Origin: Allobosea sp. 117 | GTDB taxonomy: Bacteria; Pseudomonadota; Alphaproteobacteria; Rhizobiales; Xanthobacteraceae | Length of the DNA stretch: 64,000 nucleotides | Reading direction: 5' to 3' | NCBI RefSeq assembly: GCF_000702305.1 | Contig: NZ_JNLC01000013.1 | Span: 310,001-374,000 of the forward strand | Shown: positions 1 through 12,433 of the stretch, one piece after another | Position numbering within the stretch: the stretch's first letter is position 1 | How the letters are laid out: each line of letters opens with the position of its first letter | Notes under the pieces: model-generated | What the model saw: only the letters and a program-made list of their open reading frames with translations | Databases searched by the model: none | What the model was told of the DNA's origin: nothing | Made by a program: the position numbers and the translations under genes

Positions 1-1137
1 GGCGAACCGGTCGGGGCGCTCGGCGAATGGCTCGCCGCCGTGCTCAACCAGAATGTCGGGGCCTGGCGGTCGGCGCCCGCCGCGACCGCCATCGAGCAGA
101 CCGCCGTGGGCTGGCTGGCCGAGGCGGTCGGCTGCGCCGGCTTCACCGGCAGCCTGTGCGGCGGCGGCTCGGCGGCCAACCTGATGGCGCTCGCCATGGC
201 GCGCGAGGCGAAGCTGCCCGCCAATGAGGACGGCGCCCGGCCGGGCATCGTCTACGCCTCCGAGCAGGTGCACATGTCGATCCCGAAGGCGGTCGCGCTG
301 CTCGGCCTCGGGCGCAAGAACCTGCGGCTGATCCCGGTCGACGACGGTTTTCGCATGCGGGTCGACGCGCTGGAAGCGGCGATCGCGCAGGATCGGGCCT
401 CGGGCGCGACGCCGATCGCGATCGTCGCGACGGCCGGCGCGGTGGCAACTGGCGCCATCGACCCGCTTGAAGAGATCGCCGCAATCGCCCGCCGCGAATG
501 GCTGTGGATGCATGTCGACGGCGCCTATGGCGGGCTCGCCGCGCTGGCGATGCCGGAACAGTTCCGCGGGCTGTCGGAGGTCGATTCGCTCTCCCTCGAC
601 GCGCATAAATGGCTCTACCAGCCGGTCGATTGCGGCTGTCTCGTCTATCGCGACGCAGCGGTCGCGCGCCTCGCCTTCTCGCACAGCGGCGACTATGTGC
701 GGGCGCTGAACGAGAATCCGCAGGAGGCGTTCGCCTTCTTCGAGGAATCGGTGGAGCTCACCCGCCGTTTCCGCGCCCTGAAGCTCTGGATGTCGCTGCA
801 ATATCACGGGCGTGCCGCTTTCCGCGCGGCGATCGCGCGCGATCTCGGCCATGCGCAGATGCTGGCCGAGGCGGTCGCGGCCCGTCCCGAGCTCGAACTG
901 CTCGCGCCGGTACCGCTCAGCGCGGTGTGCTTCCGGCATCGCGCGCGGGACAATGCCGCGGTGCTGCGGCGGGTGCTGGCGCGCGGGCGGGTGTATCTGT
1001 CGAACGCGACGATTAACGGGCAGTTCGCGCTCCGGGCCTGCTTCGTCAATCACCGCACCCGGCCGGAGGACGTCGCGATGATCGTCGAGGAGGTCCTCGC
1101 CGCCGCGGACGATCTCAATGACCGCCCCGCCGCCTGA
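1..1137 (+). CDS. Group II PLP-dependent decarboxylase (partial, 5' end outside window)
   Basis: The reading frame is already open at base 1 and runs to TGA at 1135-1137, so the N-terminus is missing. The protein has the aromatic-L-amino-acid/glutamate decarboxylase fold. It shows a substrate-loop region near the start ([15 protein letters not shown]), a PLP-stacking His in EQVHMS, the MHVDGAYGG motif whose Asp binds the pyridine nitrogen, and the Schiff-base lysine in [10 protein letters not shown]. These enzymes decarboxylate aromatic or acidic amino acids to amines or carbon dioxide-released products; the substrate cannot be read from sequence. Only 35 bases separate its stop from the ATG of the next PLP enzyme in the same direction, which suggests one transcript. 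Confidence 0.9.
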   Translation, partial: GEPVGALGEWLAAVLNQNVGAWRSAPAATAIEQTAVGWLAEAVGCAGFTGSLCGGGSAANLMALAMAREAKLPANEDGARPGIVYASEQVHMSIPKAVALLGLGRKNLRLIPVDDGFRMRVDALEAAIAQDRASGATPIAIVATAGAVATGAIDPLEEIAAIARREWLWMHVDGAYGGLAALAMPEQFRGLSEVDSLSLDAHKWLYQPVDCGCLVYRDAAVARLAFSHSGDYVRALNENPQEAFAFFEESVELTRRFRALKLWMSLQYHGRAAFRAAIARDLGHAQMLAEAVAARPELELLAPVPLSAVCFRHRARDNAAVLRRVLARGRVYLSNATINGQFALRACFVNHRTRPEDVAMIVEEVLAAADDLNDRPAA

Positions 1138-1172
1138 CGCCGCGCGGGTTGAGCACGGCCCGGCAAGCCGCA

Positions 1173-2291
1173 ATGGGGGACACGCCCTTGGAGAGTGACG
1201 ACATCGCACTTCCCGCCTGCCGGGACCGCGCATGGACACGCCGCGCCATCGAGCTGCTGCAGGGCGACCGCCGGCGCTCGGCGGACACGCACCTTCTCAA
1301 GCCGTTCTTCGCTGGGCTCGGCGGCCTGTCCATCTATCTCAAGGATGAATCCACCCATCCGACCGGCAGCCTCAAGCACCGGCTCGCCCATTCGCTGCTG
1401 CTCTACGGCATCTGCAACGGGCGGATCGACGAGGGCACGACGCTGGTCGAGGCGTCCTCCGGCTCGACGGCGGTGAGCGAGGCCTATTTCGCCCGGCTGC
1501 TCGGCCTGCCCTTCATCGCGGTGATGCCGCGCTCGACCAGCCGCGCCAAGGTCGAGGCGATCGAGAGCTTCGGCGGCCGCTGCCATTTCGTCGACACGCC
1601 CGGCGAGGTCTACGGCGTCGCCGCCGAGCTCGCGCGGGCGACCGGAGGCCACTATCTCGACCAGTTCACCAATGCCGAGCGGGCGACCGACTGGCGCGGC
1701 AACAACAACATCGCCGAGAGCATCTTCAACCAGATGCAGGCCGAGCCGGCCCCGGTGCCCGACTGGATCGTGATGAGCGCGGGGACCGGCGGCACCTCGG
1801 CGACGATCGGGCGCTATATCCGCTACCGCAACCTGCCGACGCGACTCTGCGTCGCGGATGTCGAGCATTCGGCGTTCTACGACGCCTATGTCACCGGGGA
1901 CATGTCCGTCACCTGCTCCACCCCCTCGCGGATCGAGGGGGTCGGCAGGCCGCGCGTCGAGCCGTCCTTCACCCCCGGCGCCATCGACCACATGATGCGG
2001 GTTCCCGACGCAGCCTCCATCGCCGCCGCGCATGTGCTCTCGGACCGGCTGTTCCGCCGGGTCGGCGGCTCGACCGGCACGAATTTCTACGCGCTGTGCC
2101 GCCTTGCCGCGGCGATGCTGCGCGAGAAGCGCGGGGGCGCGCTGGTGACGCTGATCTGTGACAGCGGCGAGCGCTACGCCTCGACCTATTTCGACGCCGA
2201 CTGGCTGAAGGCGAACGGCATCGACATCGCTCCCCACCGCACCACGATCGAGCGCTTCCTCGACACCGGCGCGTTCCTGCCGGAGCGCTGA
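1173..2291 (+). CDS. PLP-dependent cysteine synthase/desulfhydrase family enzyme
   Basis: A fold-type II PLP enzyme of about 372 residues. The Schiff-base lysine lies in PTGSLKHR, a phosphate/substrate loop in EASSGSTA, and a glycine-rich phosphate cup in [12 protein letters not shown]. The order and spacing match O-acetylserine sulfhydrylase/cystathionine beta-synthase relatives, and the [11 protein letters not shown] opening resembles the mycobacterial Cds1 cysteine desulfhydrase group. That group breaks cysteine to sulfide, pyruvate and ammonia; assignment to it here is inference. The classical OASS loop SGNTG is SGSTA here, which argues against a plain cysteine synthase. ATG at 1173 was chosen; a TTG at 1149 in frame would add eight residues. 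It sits right behind a decarboxylase. Confidence 0.85.
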   Translation: MGDTPLESDDIALPACRDRAWTRRAIELLQGDRRRSADTHLLKPFFAGLGGLSIYLKDESTHPTGSLKHRLAHSLLLYGICNGRIDEGTTLVEASSGSTAVSEAYFARLLGLPFIAVMPRSTSRAKVEAIESFGGRCHFVDTPGEVYGVAAELARATGGHYLDQFTNAERATDWRGNNNIAESIFNQMQAEPAPVPDWIVMSAGTGGTSATIGRYIRYRNLPTRLCVADVEHSAFYDAYVTGDMSVTCSTPSRIEGVGRPRVEPSFTPGAIDHMMRVPDAASIAAAHVLSDRLFRRVGGSTGTNFYALCRLAAAMLREKRGGALVTLICDSGERYASTYFDADWLKANGIDIAPHRTTIERFLDTGAFLPER

Positions 2292-2468
2292 GCCGCCGGC
2301 GGATCGCCCCATCGTGAAACCGCCGGGCCGGCCGCGCCGTTGGGGAAGGACCCGCCGGGGTTTGCCTTTGGCGGCGGCTGCCGGTATCTGTCCGCACCGC
2401 CGTCATCAGTATGTGCCAGTTTCGCTTTGCCCCTCGCTTTTCCGATCAATCCGGATCTCCCATCGCCG

Positions 2469-3422
2469 ATGCGCAGCTACCTCGATTTTGAAAAGCCCGT
2501 TGCCGAGCTCGAGGCGAAGCTCGAGGAATTGCGCGCGCTCTCGGCGGAAGGCGGCGCGGTCGCGATCAGCGACGATATCGGCCGGCTGGAGGCCAAGGCC
2601 GGCGAGGCGCTGGTCCAGCTCTACGCGAACCTGACGCCCTGGCAGAAGACGCAGGTGGCCCGCCACCCGATGCGCCCGCACTTCTCCGACTATACGGCGC
2701 GCGTGTTCGAGGACTTCACGCCGCTCGCCGGCGACCGCAAGTTCGGCGAGGACGCGGCGATCCTCGGCGGCTTCGCGCGCTTCCGCGGGCAGGCGGTGTG
2801 CCTCATCGGGCAGGAGAAGGGGTCGTCCACCGAGACCCGCATCAAGCACAATTTCGGCATGGCGCGGCCGGAGGGTTACCGCAAGGCGGCGCGGCTGATG
2901 GAGCTCGCCGACCGCTTTTCGCTACCGGTCATCTCGCTGGTCGACACCGCCGGCGCCTATCCCGGCATCGGCGCGGAGGAGCGCGGCCAGGCCGAGGCGA
3001 TCGCCCGCTCGACCGATGCGTGCCTCTCGCTCGGCGTGCCGAACGTCGCCCTCATCATCGGCGAGGGCGGCTCGGGCGGGGCGATCGCGCTCGCCACCGC
3101 AAACCGGGTGCTGATGCTGGAGCACTCGATCTACAGCGTCATCTCGCCGGAAGGCGCGGCCTCGATCCTGTGGCGCGACACTGCCAAGGCGCAGGAGGCG
3201 GCGACCAATATGCGCATCACTGCGCAGGACCTCGCGAGACTCGGCATCATCGACACCATCGTGCCGGAGCCGACTGGGGGCGCGCATCGCGATCCCGACG
3301 CGACGATGGACGCGGCGGGCAACGCGATCGAGGCGGCGCTGGAGAGCCTGCAGGGGCTCGATGCTTCCGCCCTGCGCAAGGCGCGGCGCGAGAAGTTCCT
3401 GGCGATCGGTCGCAATCTCTGA
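2469..3422 (+). CDS. accA: Acetyl-CoA carboxylase carboxyltransferase subunit alpha
   Basis: AccA pairs with AccD to transfer the carboxyl group from carboxybiotin to acetyl-CoA, giving malonyl-CoA for fatty acid synthesis in the cytosol. The 317-residue protein starts [15 protein letters not shown], which fits the usual start and length of the family; the frame is open further upstream but without family similarity. Diagnostic stretches include [18 protein letters not shown], the [16 protein letters not shown] segment and the oxyanion-type loop [10 protein letters not shown], followed by [13 protein letters not shown]. It stands alone, with accD not in the window. There is little doubt about identity. 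Confidence 0.97.
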   Translation: MRSYLDFEKPVAELEAKLEELRALSAEGGAVAISDDIGRLEAKAGEALVQLYANLTPWQKTQVARHPMRPHFSDYTARVFEDFTPLAGDRKFGEDAAILGGFARFRGQAVCLIGQEKGSSTETRIKHNFGMARPEGYRKAARLMELADRFSLPVISLVDTAGAYPGIGAEERGQAEAIARSTDACLSLGVPNVALIIGEGGSGGAIALATANRVLMLEHSIYSVISPEGAASILWRDTAKAQEAATNMRITAQDLARLGIIDTIVPEPTGGAHRDPDATMDAAGNAIEAALESLQGLDASALRKARREKFLAIGRNL

Positions 3423-3591
3423 AGGTGCCATGATGCCGTGACTGACGACCGGTATCGGGGGCCGGGCTTGCGGGAACGGCCTGTCGAGGATAACGCTTAC
3501 CCATGTTGCTGTTCGTCGGGGCGTTCAGGGGAGTCGCGCGTTGATCGCTGGGGTTCCTTCGCAGCCGTCGCGGGGGCGTCGGCCTGTCACC

Positions 3592-5256
3592 ATGCGCAGC
3601 GGCCTTGCCGCGCGCTGGCGCGGGGCGCTGCTGGCCGGCGTCGCGGCGCTGGCGCTCGCCGCCTGCAACGGTGGCAGCGGACCGGGACCGGGCGCCAAGG
3701 CGATGAAGCCGCTCTCGCCCGAGATGGTCTCGCTCATCGAGAGCAAGGGCATGACGAAGGACAGCCCCATCGTCGTGCGCATCTTCAAGGAAGAGTCGGA
3801 GCTGGAGGTCTGGAAGGAGACGCGCAACGGCGAGTATGCGCTGCTCAAGACCTATCCGATCTGCCGCTGGTCGGGCGAGCTCGGTCCGAAGGTGAAGGAA
3901 GGCGACCGGCAGGCGCCGGAAGGCTTCTACACCATCACGCCGGGCCAGATGAACCCGAATTCGAACTACTACCTCGCCTTCAACATGGGCTTCCCCAACG
4001 CCTATGACAAAGCGTGGGGCCGCACCGGCGCCAATCTGATGGTGCATGGCGACTGCTCGTCCTCGGGCTGCTACGCCATGACCGACGAGCAGGTGCAGGA
4101 GATCTTCGCGCTCGGGCGCGACAGCTTCCTCGGCGGGCAGCGCTCCTTCCAGGTGCAGGCCTATCCGTTCCACATGACCGCCTCGAACATGGCGCGTCAC
4201 CGGAACAATCCGAGCATGCCGTTCTGGCGGATGATCAAGGAAGGCCACGACGCCTTCGAGATCGCCAAGGCGCCGCCCAAGGTCGACGTGTGCGAGAAGC
4301 GCTACGTCTTCAACGCGACGCCGACCGACCCGACGCAGAAGTTCAATCCGAGCGGCCCCTGCCCCGAATTCACGCAGCCGGAGGACATCCAACAGCAGGT
4401 CGCGGCGCGCAAGGCGGCCGACACGGCGCGCATCGCCGCGCTGTCGCCGATGACGCCGGTCGCGCCGGTGCGCACCGGCAAGGACGGCGGGATGAACCAG
4501 GTGTTCCTCGCCAAGCTGCAGAACCCGAAGCTGAAGGCGCCGGGCTCGCTGCCGCCGGTGGTGAAGCCGCCGGGGCTCGACTATGGCGTCGCGACCAACG
4601 AGCCGGCGCCGGCCGAACTGCTCGCGCCCGACAGTGCGACGCCGAGCGCCACCGAGAGCGTCGCGCTCGCCTCGGCGAACGTGCCGATGCCGATGCCCCG
4701 CCCGGCCGGCGCGCCGCGCGCCCAGCCCGAGACGGTGCTGTTCGCGAACAACAGCGCGCCCGCCGCGCCGGCAACCCGCGTCGCCTCGATCGACAGCGGC
4801 GGCTTCCTGAGCGGCGTGACGAAGTTCTTCGGCGGTGGCGACGAACCGGCGGCCGCTCCCGCGCCGTCGGCGACCGCGCCGTCTTCCGCTCCTGTGGCGT
4901 CGTCCGCCGCGCCGGCGCCGTCCGCCTCGCCCTCGCTGTCGTCGCGTCTCGGCCTTTCCTCGCTCGGCAAGTGGTTCGGGCAAGGCGAGCCCGAGCCGGC
5001 CGCGCCGGTGGCTATGGCCACGCCCGCCGCCGTTCCGGTGCCGCCGACCCGCCCGGCGGCGCCCAAGCCGCAGGCGACCGCGCCCGCCGCCACGCCGCGC
5101 GCGGCGGCGGCCCAGCCGGCTTCCCAGCCCGCCGCATCCCAATCCGTCGCGCCGGCGCCGCAGGCGGCGGCCGCCCAGGCCTCGGACGCCCAGTGGATCG
5201 AAACGCCGAGCCTGCCGGGCGCGACAATCGTCACTCCAGGGACGTTCGGCCAGTAG
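3592..5256 (+). CDS. YafK-type L,D-transpeptidase lipoprotein with long Pro/Ala-rich tail
   Basis: This is a putative cell-wall cross-linking or anchoring enzyme. The start at ATG 3592 gives a lipoprotein signal peptide with lipobox LAAC and the lipidated Cys near residue 25. The YkuD/YafK catalytic segment is at about residues 150-165 (VHGDCSSSGCYAMTD), with His152 and the likely nucleophile Cys160. The domain ends near residue 270. The remaining 280 or so residues are Pro/Ala/Ser-rich and low in predicted order, with two short conserved-looking patches (FLSGVTKFFGGG and LSSLGKWFGQG). The tail is much longer than in E. coli YafK (about 246 residues in total). It lies alone downstream of accA and is convergent with the EamA gene. 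Confidence 0.85.
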   Translation: MRSGLAARWRGALLAGVAALALAACNGGSGPGPGAKAMKPLSPEMVSLIESKGMTKDSPIVVRIFKEESELEVWKETRNGEYALLKTYPICRWSGELGPKVKEGDRQAPEGFYTITPGQMNPNSNYYLAFNMGFPNAYDKAWGRTGANLMVHGDCSSSGCYAMTDEQVQEIFALGRDSFLGGQRSFQVQAYPFHMTASNMARHRNNPSMPFWRMIKEGHDAFEIAKAPPKVDVCEKRYVFNATPTDPTQKFNPSGPCPEFTQPEDIQQQVAARKAADTARIAALSPMTPVAPVRTGKDGGMNQVFLAKLQNPKLKAPGSLPPVVKPPGLDYGVATNEPAPAELLAPDSATPSATESVALASANVPMPMPRPAGAPRAQPETVLFANNSAPAAPATRVASIDSGGFLSGVTKFFGGGDEPAAAPAPSATAPSSAPVASSAAPAPSASPSLSSRLGLSSLGKWFGQGEPEPAAPVAMATPAAVPVPPTRPAAPKPQATAPAATPRAAAAQPASQPAASQSVAPAPQAAAAQASDAQWIETPSLPGATIVTPGTFGQ

Positions 5257-5268
5257 GCGCGTGCGGTT

Positions 5269-6135
5269 TCACGCGAGCAACAGCACGCCAGCAATGAGCA
5301 CGGCGCAGCCGGCGAGCCGCCACGGTCCGACCGGCTCCTTCAGGATGAGCAGTCCGAGCAGCGCGCCGACCATCATCGACATTTCGCGCATGGGGGCGAC
5401 GGCGCTGACCGGGGCGCCGATGTCGAGCGCTGCCAGCACCAGTATGTAGGACAACGGCGAGAGCAGGCCGACGCCGAGGGCGAGATGCCAACGGCCCCGC
5501 ATGGCCGCGCGGAAGCCCACAGGGTTCGCGAACATCACCGGCGTCAGAAGGGTGGCGCGCACGAGGTTCGAGAACCAGTCGAGCAGTACCGGCGCGATGG
5601 CGAGTGCTTTCACCCCATAGGCGTCGATGACGGTATAGGTGGCGATCAGCCCGCCCGTCGCGAGGCCCCAGCACACGCCGAGATGGCCTTCCCTTTTTCG
5701 AAAGGCGGCGAAGCTGCCCTGCGTCGCGATGAGCCCGATGCCGGCGACGACCGCGAGCAGCCCGAGCACACCGGGCAGGGTGACGGGTTCTCCGAAGAGA
5801 AGAAAGGCCGTAGTGGCGGAGAGAAGCGGCCCGCTGCCCCGGGCGACCGGGTAGACTACGGAAAGGTCTGCGACCTGATAGCCGCGCTGCAGGCAGAGGC
5901 TGTAGGCGAGATGGACGAGGCCGCTGGCAAGGATGCAGGCACCGACCGGCCAGCTCCAGTCCACCGCGCGCTCGGCAAGCAGCCAGCCGACCCAGGGCGC
6001 GTAGGCGAGGCAGGCGATGAGGTTATAGGCGACGACGAAGGGCGGGCCGGCATCGGCGGCGCGCTTCGACATGAGATTCCAGCTTGCATGGATGAGCGCC
6101 GCCGCCACGACGAGCGCCAAGGCGAGAAAGGTCAC
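5269..6135 (-). CDS. EamA/DMT-superfamily transporter under a ykkC-type riboswitch
   Basis: An integral inner-membrane permease of 288 residues with about ten hydrophobic segments in two EamA repeats. The first repeat opens with LIHASWNLMSKRAA and contains the family motif SVVYPVARGSGPLL and FGEPVTLPGVLG. It is roughly twice the size of the small SMR exporters usually linked to guanidine. The start is GTG at 6135, supported by a perfect AAGGAGG four bases upstream (6140-6146). The leader carries a ykkC/guanidine-I type aptamer (separate entry), so the likely role is export of guanidine or a related compound. That is inference from the RNA; the protein alone says only metabolite exporter. It is convergent with the L,D-transpeptidase gene. 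Confidence 0.88.
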   Translation of the reverse strand: MTFLALALVVAAALIHASWNLMSKRAADAGPPFVVAYNLIACLAYAPWVGWLLAERAVDWSWPVGACILASGLVHLAYSLCLQRGYQVADLSVVYPVARGSGPLLSATTAFLLFGEPVTLPGVLGLLAVVAGIGLIATQGSFAAFRKREGHLGVCWGLATGGLIATYTVIDAYGVKALAIAPVLLDWFSNLVRATLLTPVMFANPVGFRAAMRGRWHLALGVGLLSPLSYILVLAALDIGAPVSAVAPMREMSMMVGALLGLLILKEPVGPWRLAGCAVLIAGVLLLA

Positions 6136-6169
6136 GAGACCTCCTTATGCCCGGAAGGGCATCTGGTGT

Positions 6170-6285
6170 CTCGACGTCTCCGCCTCTGGGGTTTTATCCC
6201 TCGGGTGCAGCCATGGCGACGCGCCATGGTTTTCGCAACGCTCGGTCCAGCGGCGCCTTCGCGCCCGGAACCCTAGTTGCCACTC
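6170..6285 (-). promoter_or_regulatory. ykkC/guanidine-I type riboswitch
   Basis: Read on the minus strand, the leader of the EamA gene contains the conserved blocks of the ykkC aptamer in order. CTAGGGTTCCG is at 6276-6266, followed by a GGCGC-GAAG-GCGCC hairpin (6265-6252). Next comes CTGGACCGAG (about 6251-6242) and an 8-bp hairpin CCATGGCG/CGCCATGG (6229-6211). It ends with GAGGGATAAAACCCC and a GGCGGAGA block close to 6177. Between aptamer and start codon are a small ATGCCC/GGGCAT hairpin (6162-6147) and a CGAGAC that can pair with GTCTCG just past the ribosome site, so translation control is plausible. The guanidine subtype is favoured because a transporter follows; other ykkC subtypes bind ppGpp or PRPP. 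Confidence 0.85.
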
Positions 6286-6360
6286 GGTCGATCGCCCTCA
6301 TCTACACCCCGGAGACCGGCCGCCGCAACTGCGATACGACGGCACAGCCGCCCGGCCACC

Positions 6361-9159
<2,799 letters not shown>

Positions 9160-9518
9160 CGCGTCTTCCAATCCGTGTCCCGCCAGGGCAGAGATCAGGC
9201 CAGGCGGTGACGGGCCGCCGGGCCCTTTGGCGATGCTGCGCCCGCCTCATCCGATCGAGACGCCCTTTGCGGCCGAAATGGGTCGGTCGGCGGGTTTCGA
9301 CGGGCTGCGGCACGTACCGCCGGGTCACATAAAGGCGAGCGCCGGGGAGGCGCCGCGCGGCGTGCCACACTTATGAACGGGTTTGGGGGTTGTCAATCAC
9401 AGTGCAGCTTCCGGTCGACACAAGGGGGCCGCAGCCCCGCCGCTTGCAACCCGTGCCGAACTCGGCCAGCTTTCGCCGCCGAACAGCGGACAACCGCAAA
9501 CACCCAAGGAATGGTTCC
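9160..9518. other. Divergent intergenic region between secA and ppiC-like gene
   Basis: No coding region with family similarity was seen here. The stretch must hold promoters for secA (leftwards) and the foldase gene (rightwards). A locally AT-richer segment occurs around 9365-9400. A strong ribosome site AAGGA lies at 9506-9510, eight bases before the ATG at 9519. I could not pick a convincing pair of -35/-10 boxes by eye. Confidence 0.5.
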
Positions 9519-10511
9519 ATGATGTCTCATCGTCCGCGTCCCGTGCGCGCCCATCGCGCCGGCCGGCTTCTCGCCGGCGCCGCCGCGCTTCTCATCGGTG
9601 CCGCCGGCGTCGTTCCGGTCGCCCATGTCGCTTTCGCACAGACCGCGCCGGCCGCCGCCACGGCTTCGACGGATGATCCGGTGCTCGCCACGGTGAACGG
9701 CGTCGAGCTGCGCCGCAGCGACCTCAAGATCGTCGAGGATGAGCTTGGCGCCAACCTGCCTCCGCAGCTCGTCGGCCCGGCGCGCGAGGAATACATGCTC
9801 GGCTTCCTGATCGACCTGACCGCGCTCGCCCAGGCCGGCGAGGCGCAGAAGCTCGACCAGACCCCGGAATTCGCCCAGCAGATCGCCTTCGCCAAGAAGC
9901 GCCTTCTGATGCAGGCCGCGCTGACGCAGGCGACTAAGGCCGCGGTTTCCGACGAGGCTCTGAAGAAGACCTATGAGGAAGCGGTGAAGCAGCAGAAGCC
10001 GGAAGAGGAGGTGCATGCGCGCCACATCCTGTTCCGCGCAGACCCGAAGGACGAGAAGGCCTCCGCCGAGGCCGAGGCGAAAGCCAAGGACGTCGCGGCC
10101 AAGGTCAAGAAGGGCGAGGATTTCGCCACCCTCGCCAAGCAGCTCACCGAGGACCCCTCCGGCAAGGAGAACGGCGGCGATCTCGGCTTCTTCGCCGAGG
10201 ACCAGATGGTGCCGGAATTCGCCACCGTCGCCTTCAAGCTGAAGCCGGGCGAGGTGTCCGATCCGGTGAAGACGCAGTTCGGCTGGCACGTGATCAAGGT
10301 CGAGGAGAAGCGCGAGAAGCCGGTGCCGACCTTCGAGCAGGTCAAGCCGCAGATCGAGCAGTTCCTCGCCCAGAAGGCGCAGGCCGATGTGGTGCAGAAG
10401 ACCCGCGACGCGGCCAAGGTGGTGAAGACCGACGCGGCGCCGAAGCCGAGCGACCTTGTTCCCGGCGGTCAGCAGCCCGCCGCGCCGGCCGACGCCCCGA
10501 AGACGCCGTGA
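9519..10511 (+). CDS. Periplasmic PpiC-type peptidyl-prolyl isomerase/foldase
   Basis: A parvulin-type foldase that helps exported proteins fold in the periplasm. The 330-residue product starts [15 protein letters not shown] with a signal peptide ending near AQTAPAA (residue 42). An N-terminal SurA/PrsA-like helical chaperone region follows. The parvulin domain spans about residues 165-265, with [27 protein letters not shown] and [12 protein letters not shown] as signature strings. A Pro/Ala-rich tail ends the protein. The ATG at 9519 is fixed by AAGGA eight bases upstream. Its divergence from secA fits an export-related role. A rho-independent terminator follows at 10550. Confidence 0.93.
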   Translation: MMSHRPRPVRAHRAGRLLAGAAALLIGAAGVVPVAHVAFAQTAPAAATASTDDPVLATVNGVELRRSDLKIVEDELGANLPPQLVGPAREEYMLGFLIDLTALAQAGEAQKLDQTPEFAQQIAFAKKRLLMQAALTQATKAAVSDEALKKTYEEAVKQQKPEEEVHARHILFRADPKDEKASAEAEAKAKDVAAKVKKGEDFATLAKQLTEDPSGKENGGDLGFFAEDQMVPEFATVAFKLKPGEVSDPVKTQFGWHVIKVEEKREKPVPTFEQVKPQIEQFLAQKAQADVVQKTRDAAKVVKTDAAPKPSDLVPGGQQPAAPADAPKTP

Positions 10512-10549
10512 GGCGATAGCTAGGGCGATCCATATTGCCGTAGTGATGA

Positions 10550-10583
10550 CGATGGCCGGGTCTTCCCGGCCGTCGCTGTTTTT
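10550..10583 (+). terminator. Rho-independent terminator after the ppiC-like gene
   Basis: An 11-bp stem (CGATGGCCGGG with CCCGGCCGTCG, one G-U pair) closes a four-base loop TCTT and is followed by TGTTTTT. It separates the foldase gene from argJ. Confidence 0.85.
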
Positions 10584-10659
10584 GCCGTCTTGCGTGCGTC
10601 ATCCGCATCGGGCACACCGCTTCGCGCCCGTCTCGTCCGCCGCATCCTCCGAGAGCCAC

Positions 10660-11913
10660 ATGTCCGCTGCCAAAGCCCCTGCCGTCTCGCCGCTCGCGCC
10701 CAAGACCACGCCGGAGGTCGGTCCGGTCGAGGGGGTGCGCTTCGCCACCGCCGAGGCCGGCATCCGCTACAAGGGGCGCACCGACGTGCTGCTGCTGGCG
10801 CTCGACGCGGGCACGAGCGTCGCCGGCGTGTTCACGCGCTCCAAATGCCCTTCGGCGCCGGTCGAGTGGTGCCGCGAGCAGCTCTCCGGCGGCGTGGCGC
10901 GCGGGCTGGTGGTCAATTCTGGCAATGCCAACGCCTTCACCGGGGCGAAGGGTCGCGAAGCGACCAAGCTGACCGCCGAACTCGCCGCCAAGGCGCTCGG
11001 CTGCAAGGAAAGCGAAATCTTCCTCGCCTCCACCGGGGTGATCGGCGAACCGCTCGACGCCAACAAATATCGCGGCGTGCTGGACGAGACGGCGAAGCGC
11101 CTCGCGCCGCTGCCGTGGATCGACCCGGCCCGCGCGATCATGACCACCGACACCTTCCCCAAGCTCGCCACCGCGACCGCCACGATCGATGGTGTGAGCG
11201 TCACCATCGCCGGCATCGCCAAGGGCGCCGGCATGATCGCCCCCGACATGGCGACCATGCTCTCCTTCGTCTTCACCGATGCGGCGATCGAGGCGCCGGC
11301 GCTGCAGGCGCTGCTGTCGAAGGGCGTCACCGACAGCTTCAACGCGGTGACCATCGACGGCGACACCTCGACCTCCGACACGCTGATGCTGTTCGCCACC
11401 GGCGCGGCGGCGAAGCGCGGCGCCCCGCGCATCGCCGATGCCGCCGACCGCCGCCTTGCCGGTTTCCGCAAGGCGCTGCAGCGCGTGCTGGCCGACCTCG
11501 CCGAGCAGGTGGCGCGGGACGGGGAGGGTGCCCGCAAGCTGGTGCGCATCGCCGTCACCGGCGCAGTCTCCAAGCGCTCGGCGCGTCGCGTCGCCATGTC
11601 GATCGCCAATTCGCCGCTGGTGAAGACGGCGGTCGCCGGCGAGGACGCCAATTGGGGGCGTGTCGTCATGGCGGTCGGCAAGGCCGGCGAGCCGGCCGAC
11701 CGCGATTTGATCACCATCTCCTTCGGCGGCATCCGGGTGGCGACCGAGGGCGCGCGCGATCCCGGCTATGACGAGGCCGAGGTGTCGGCCTACATGAAGG
11801 GGCAGGTGATCGACATCGGCGTCGACCTCGGGCTCGGTCGCGGGAGCGACCGGGTGATGACCTGCGACCTGACCAAGGAATATGTCGCCATCAACGGCGA
11901 CTACCGCTCGTGA
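10660..11913 (+). CDS. argJ: Bifunctional ornithine acetyltransferase/N-acetylglutamate synthase
   Basis: ArgJ moves the acetyl group from N-acetylornithine to glutamate, closing the arginine acetyl cycle. The 417-residue proenzyme starts [12 protein letters not shown]. It has the self-cleavage site in [16 protein letters not shown], where Thr199 becomes the N-terminal nucleophile of the beta chain. [18 protein letters not shown] and the C-terminal [10 protein letters not shown] are also diagnostic. The C-terminus is typical of the family. The start was placed after the terminator at 10550-10583; earlier in-frame starts lie inside the terminator region. mutT follows 82 bases downstream in the same direction. 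Confidence 0.97.
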   Translation: MSAAKAPAVSPLAPKTTPEVGPVEGVRFATAEAGIRYKGRTDVLLLALDAGTSVAGVFTRSKCPSAPVEWCREQLSGGVARGLVVNSGNANAFTGAKGREATKLTAELAAKALGCKESEIFLASTGVIGEPLDANKYRGVLDETAKRLAPLPWIDPARAIMTTDTFPKLATATATIDGVSVTIAGIAKGAGMIAPDMATMLSFVFTDAAIEAPALQALLSKGVTDSFNAVTIDGDTSTSDTLMLFATGAAAKRGAPRIADAADRRLAGFRKALQRVLADLAEQVARDGEGARKLVRIAVTGAVSKRSARRVAMSIANSPLVKTAVAGEDANWGRVVMAVGKAGEPADRDLITISFGGIRVATEGARDPGYDEAEVSAYMKGQVIDIGVDLGLGRGSDRVMTCDLTKEYVAINGDYRS

Positions 11914-11995
11914 AAAAGCGCTGGAAACAGCGGTTTTTCGGCGATCGCGTCAGCGCCGCGTTAAGAGGTTCCCCGCTACGGTCAGGGAGTTGTTC

Positions 11996-12400
11996 GTGAA
12001 GCTCGTGCTTGTCGCCGCCTGTGCGCTGGTCGATGCCGATGGCCGTGTCCTCATCTCGGAGCGGCCGGCCGGCAAGGCACTCGCCGGACTCTGGGAATTC
12101 CCGGGCGGCAAGGTCGAGCCTGGCGAACGGCCGGAGGAGACGCTGATCCGCGAGCTGGCCGAGGAGCTGGGTATCCAGGTCAAGGAAGCCTGCCTCGCTC
12201 CGCTCACCTTCGCCAGCCACACCTATCCGGACTTCCAGCTATTGATGCCGCTGTGGATCTGCCGGAGATGGGAAGGGCTGGCGCAGGGTCGCGAGGGCCA
12301 GCGTCTGGCGTGGGTGCGTCCGCAGAAGCTGCGCGACTATCCGATGCCGCCGGCCGACGAGCCGCTCATTCCGATGCTCGTCGACATCATCGGTTCATAG
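11996..12400 (+). CDS. mutT: 8-oxo-dGTP diphosphatase MutT (Nudix)
   Basis: MutT hydrolyses oxidised dGTP to keep 8-oxoguanine out of DNA. The 134-residue product has the full Nudix box, GGKVEPGERPEETLIRELAE followed by ELGI, at about residues 39-62. The FASHTYPDFQLLMPLW region beyond it is typical of MutT rather than other Nudix enzymes. The start is GTG at 11996, selected by AGGGAG at 11984-11989 six bases away; the frame stays open upstream into the end of argJ but without similarity. The argJ-mutT order is common in Rhizobiales. Confidence 0.93.
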   Translation: MKLVLVAACALVDADGRVLISERPAGKALAGLWEFPGGKVEPGERPEETLIRELAEELGIQVKEACLAPLTFASHTYPDFQLLMPLWICRRWEGLAQGREGQRLAWVRPQKLRDYPMPPADEPLIPMLVDIIGS

Positions 12401-12433
12401 GCGCCGGGGCGTCCCGGCGCAGCGGGGCGCGTG

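Noticed and set aside
3247-5142. A 631-codon minus-strand Arg/Gly-rich frame opposite the L,D-transpeptidase
   Set aside because: Low-complexity composition and no domain; the plus-strand frame has a signal peptide and catalytic motif.
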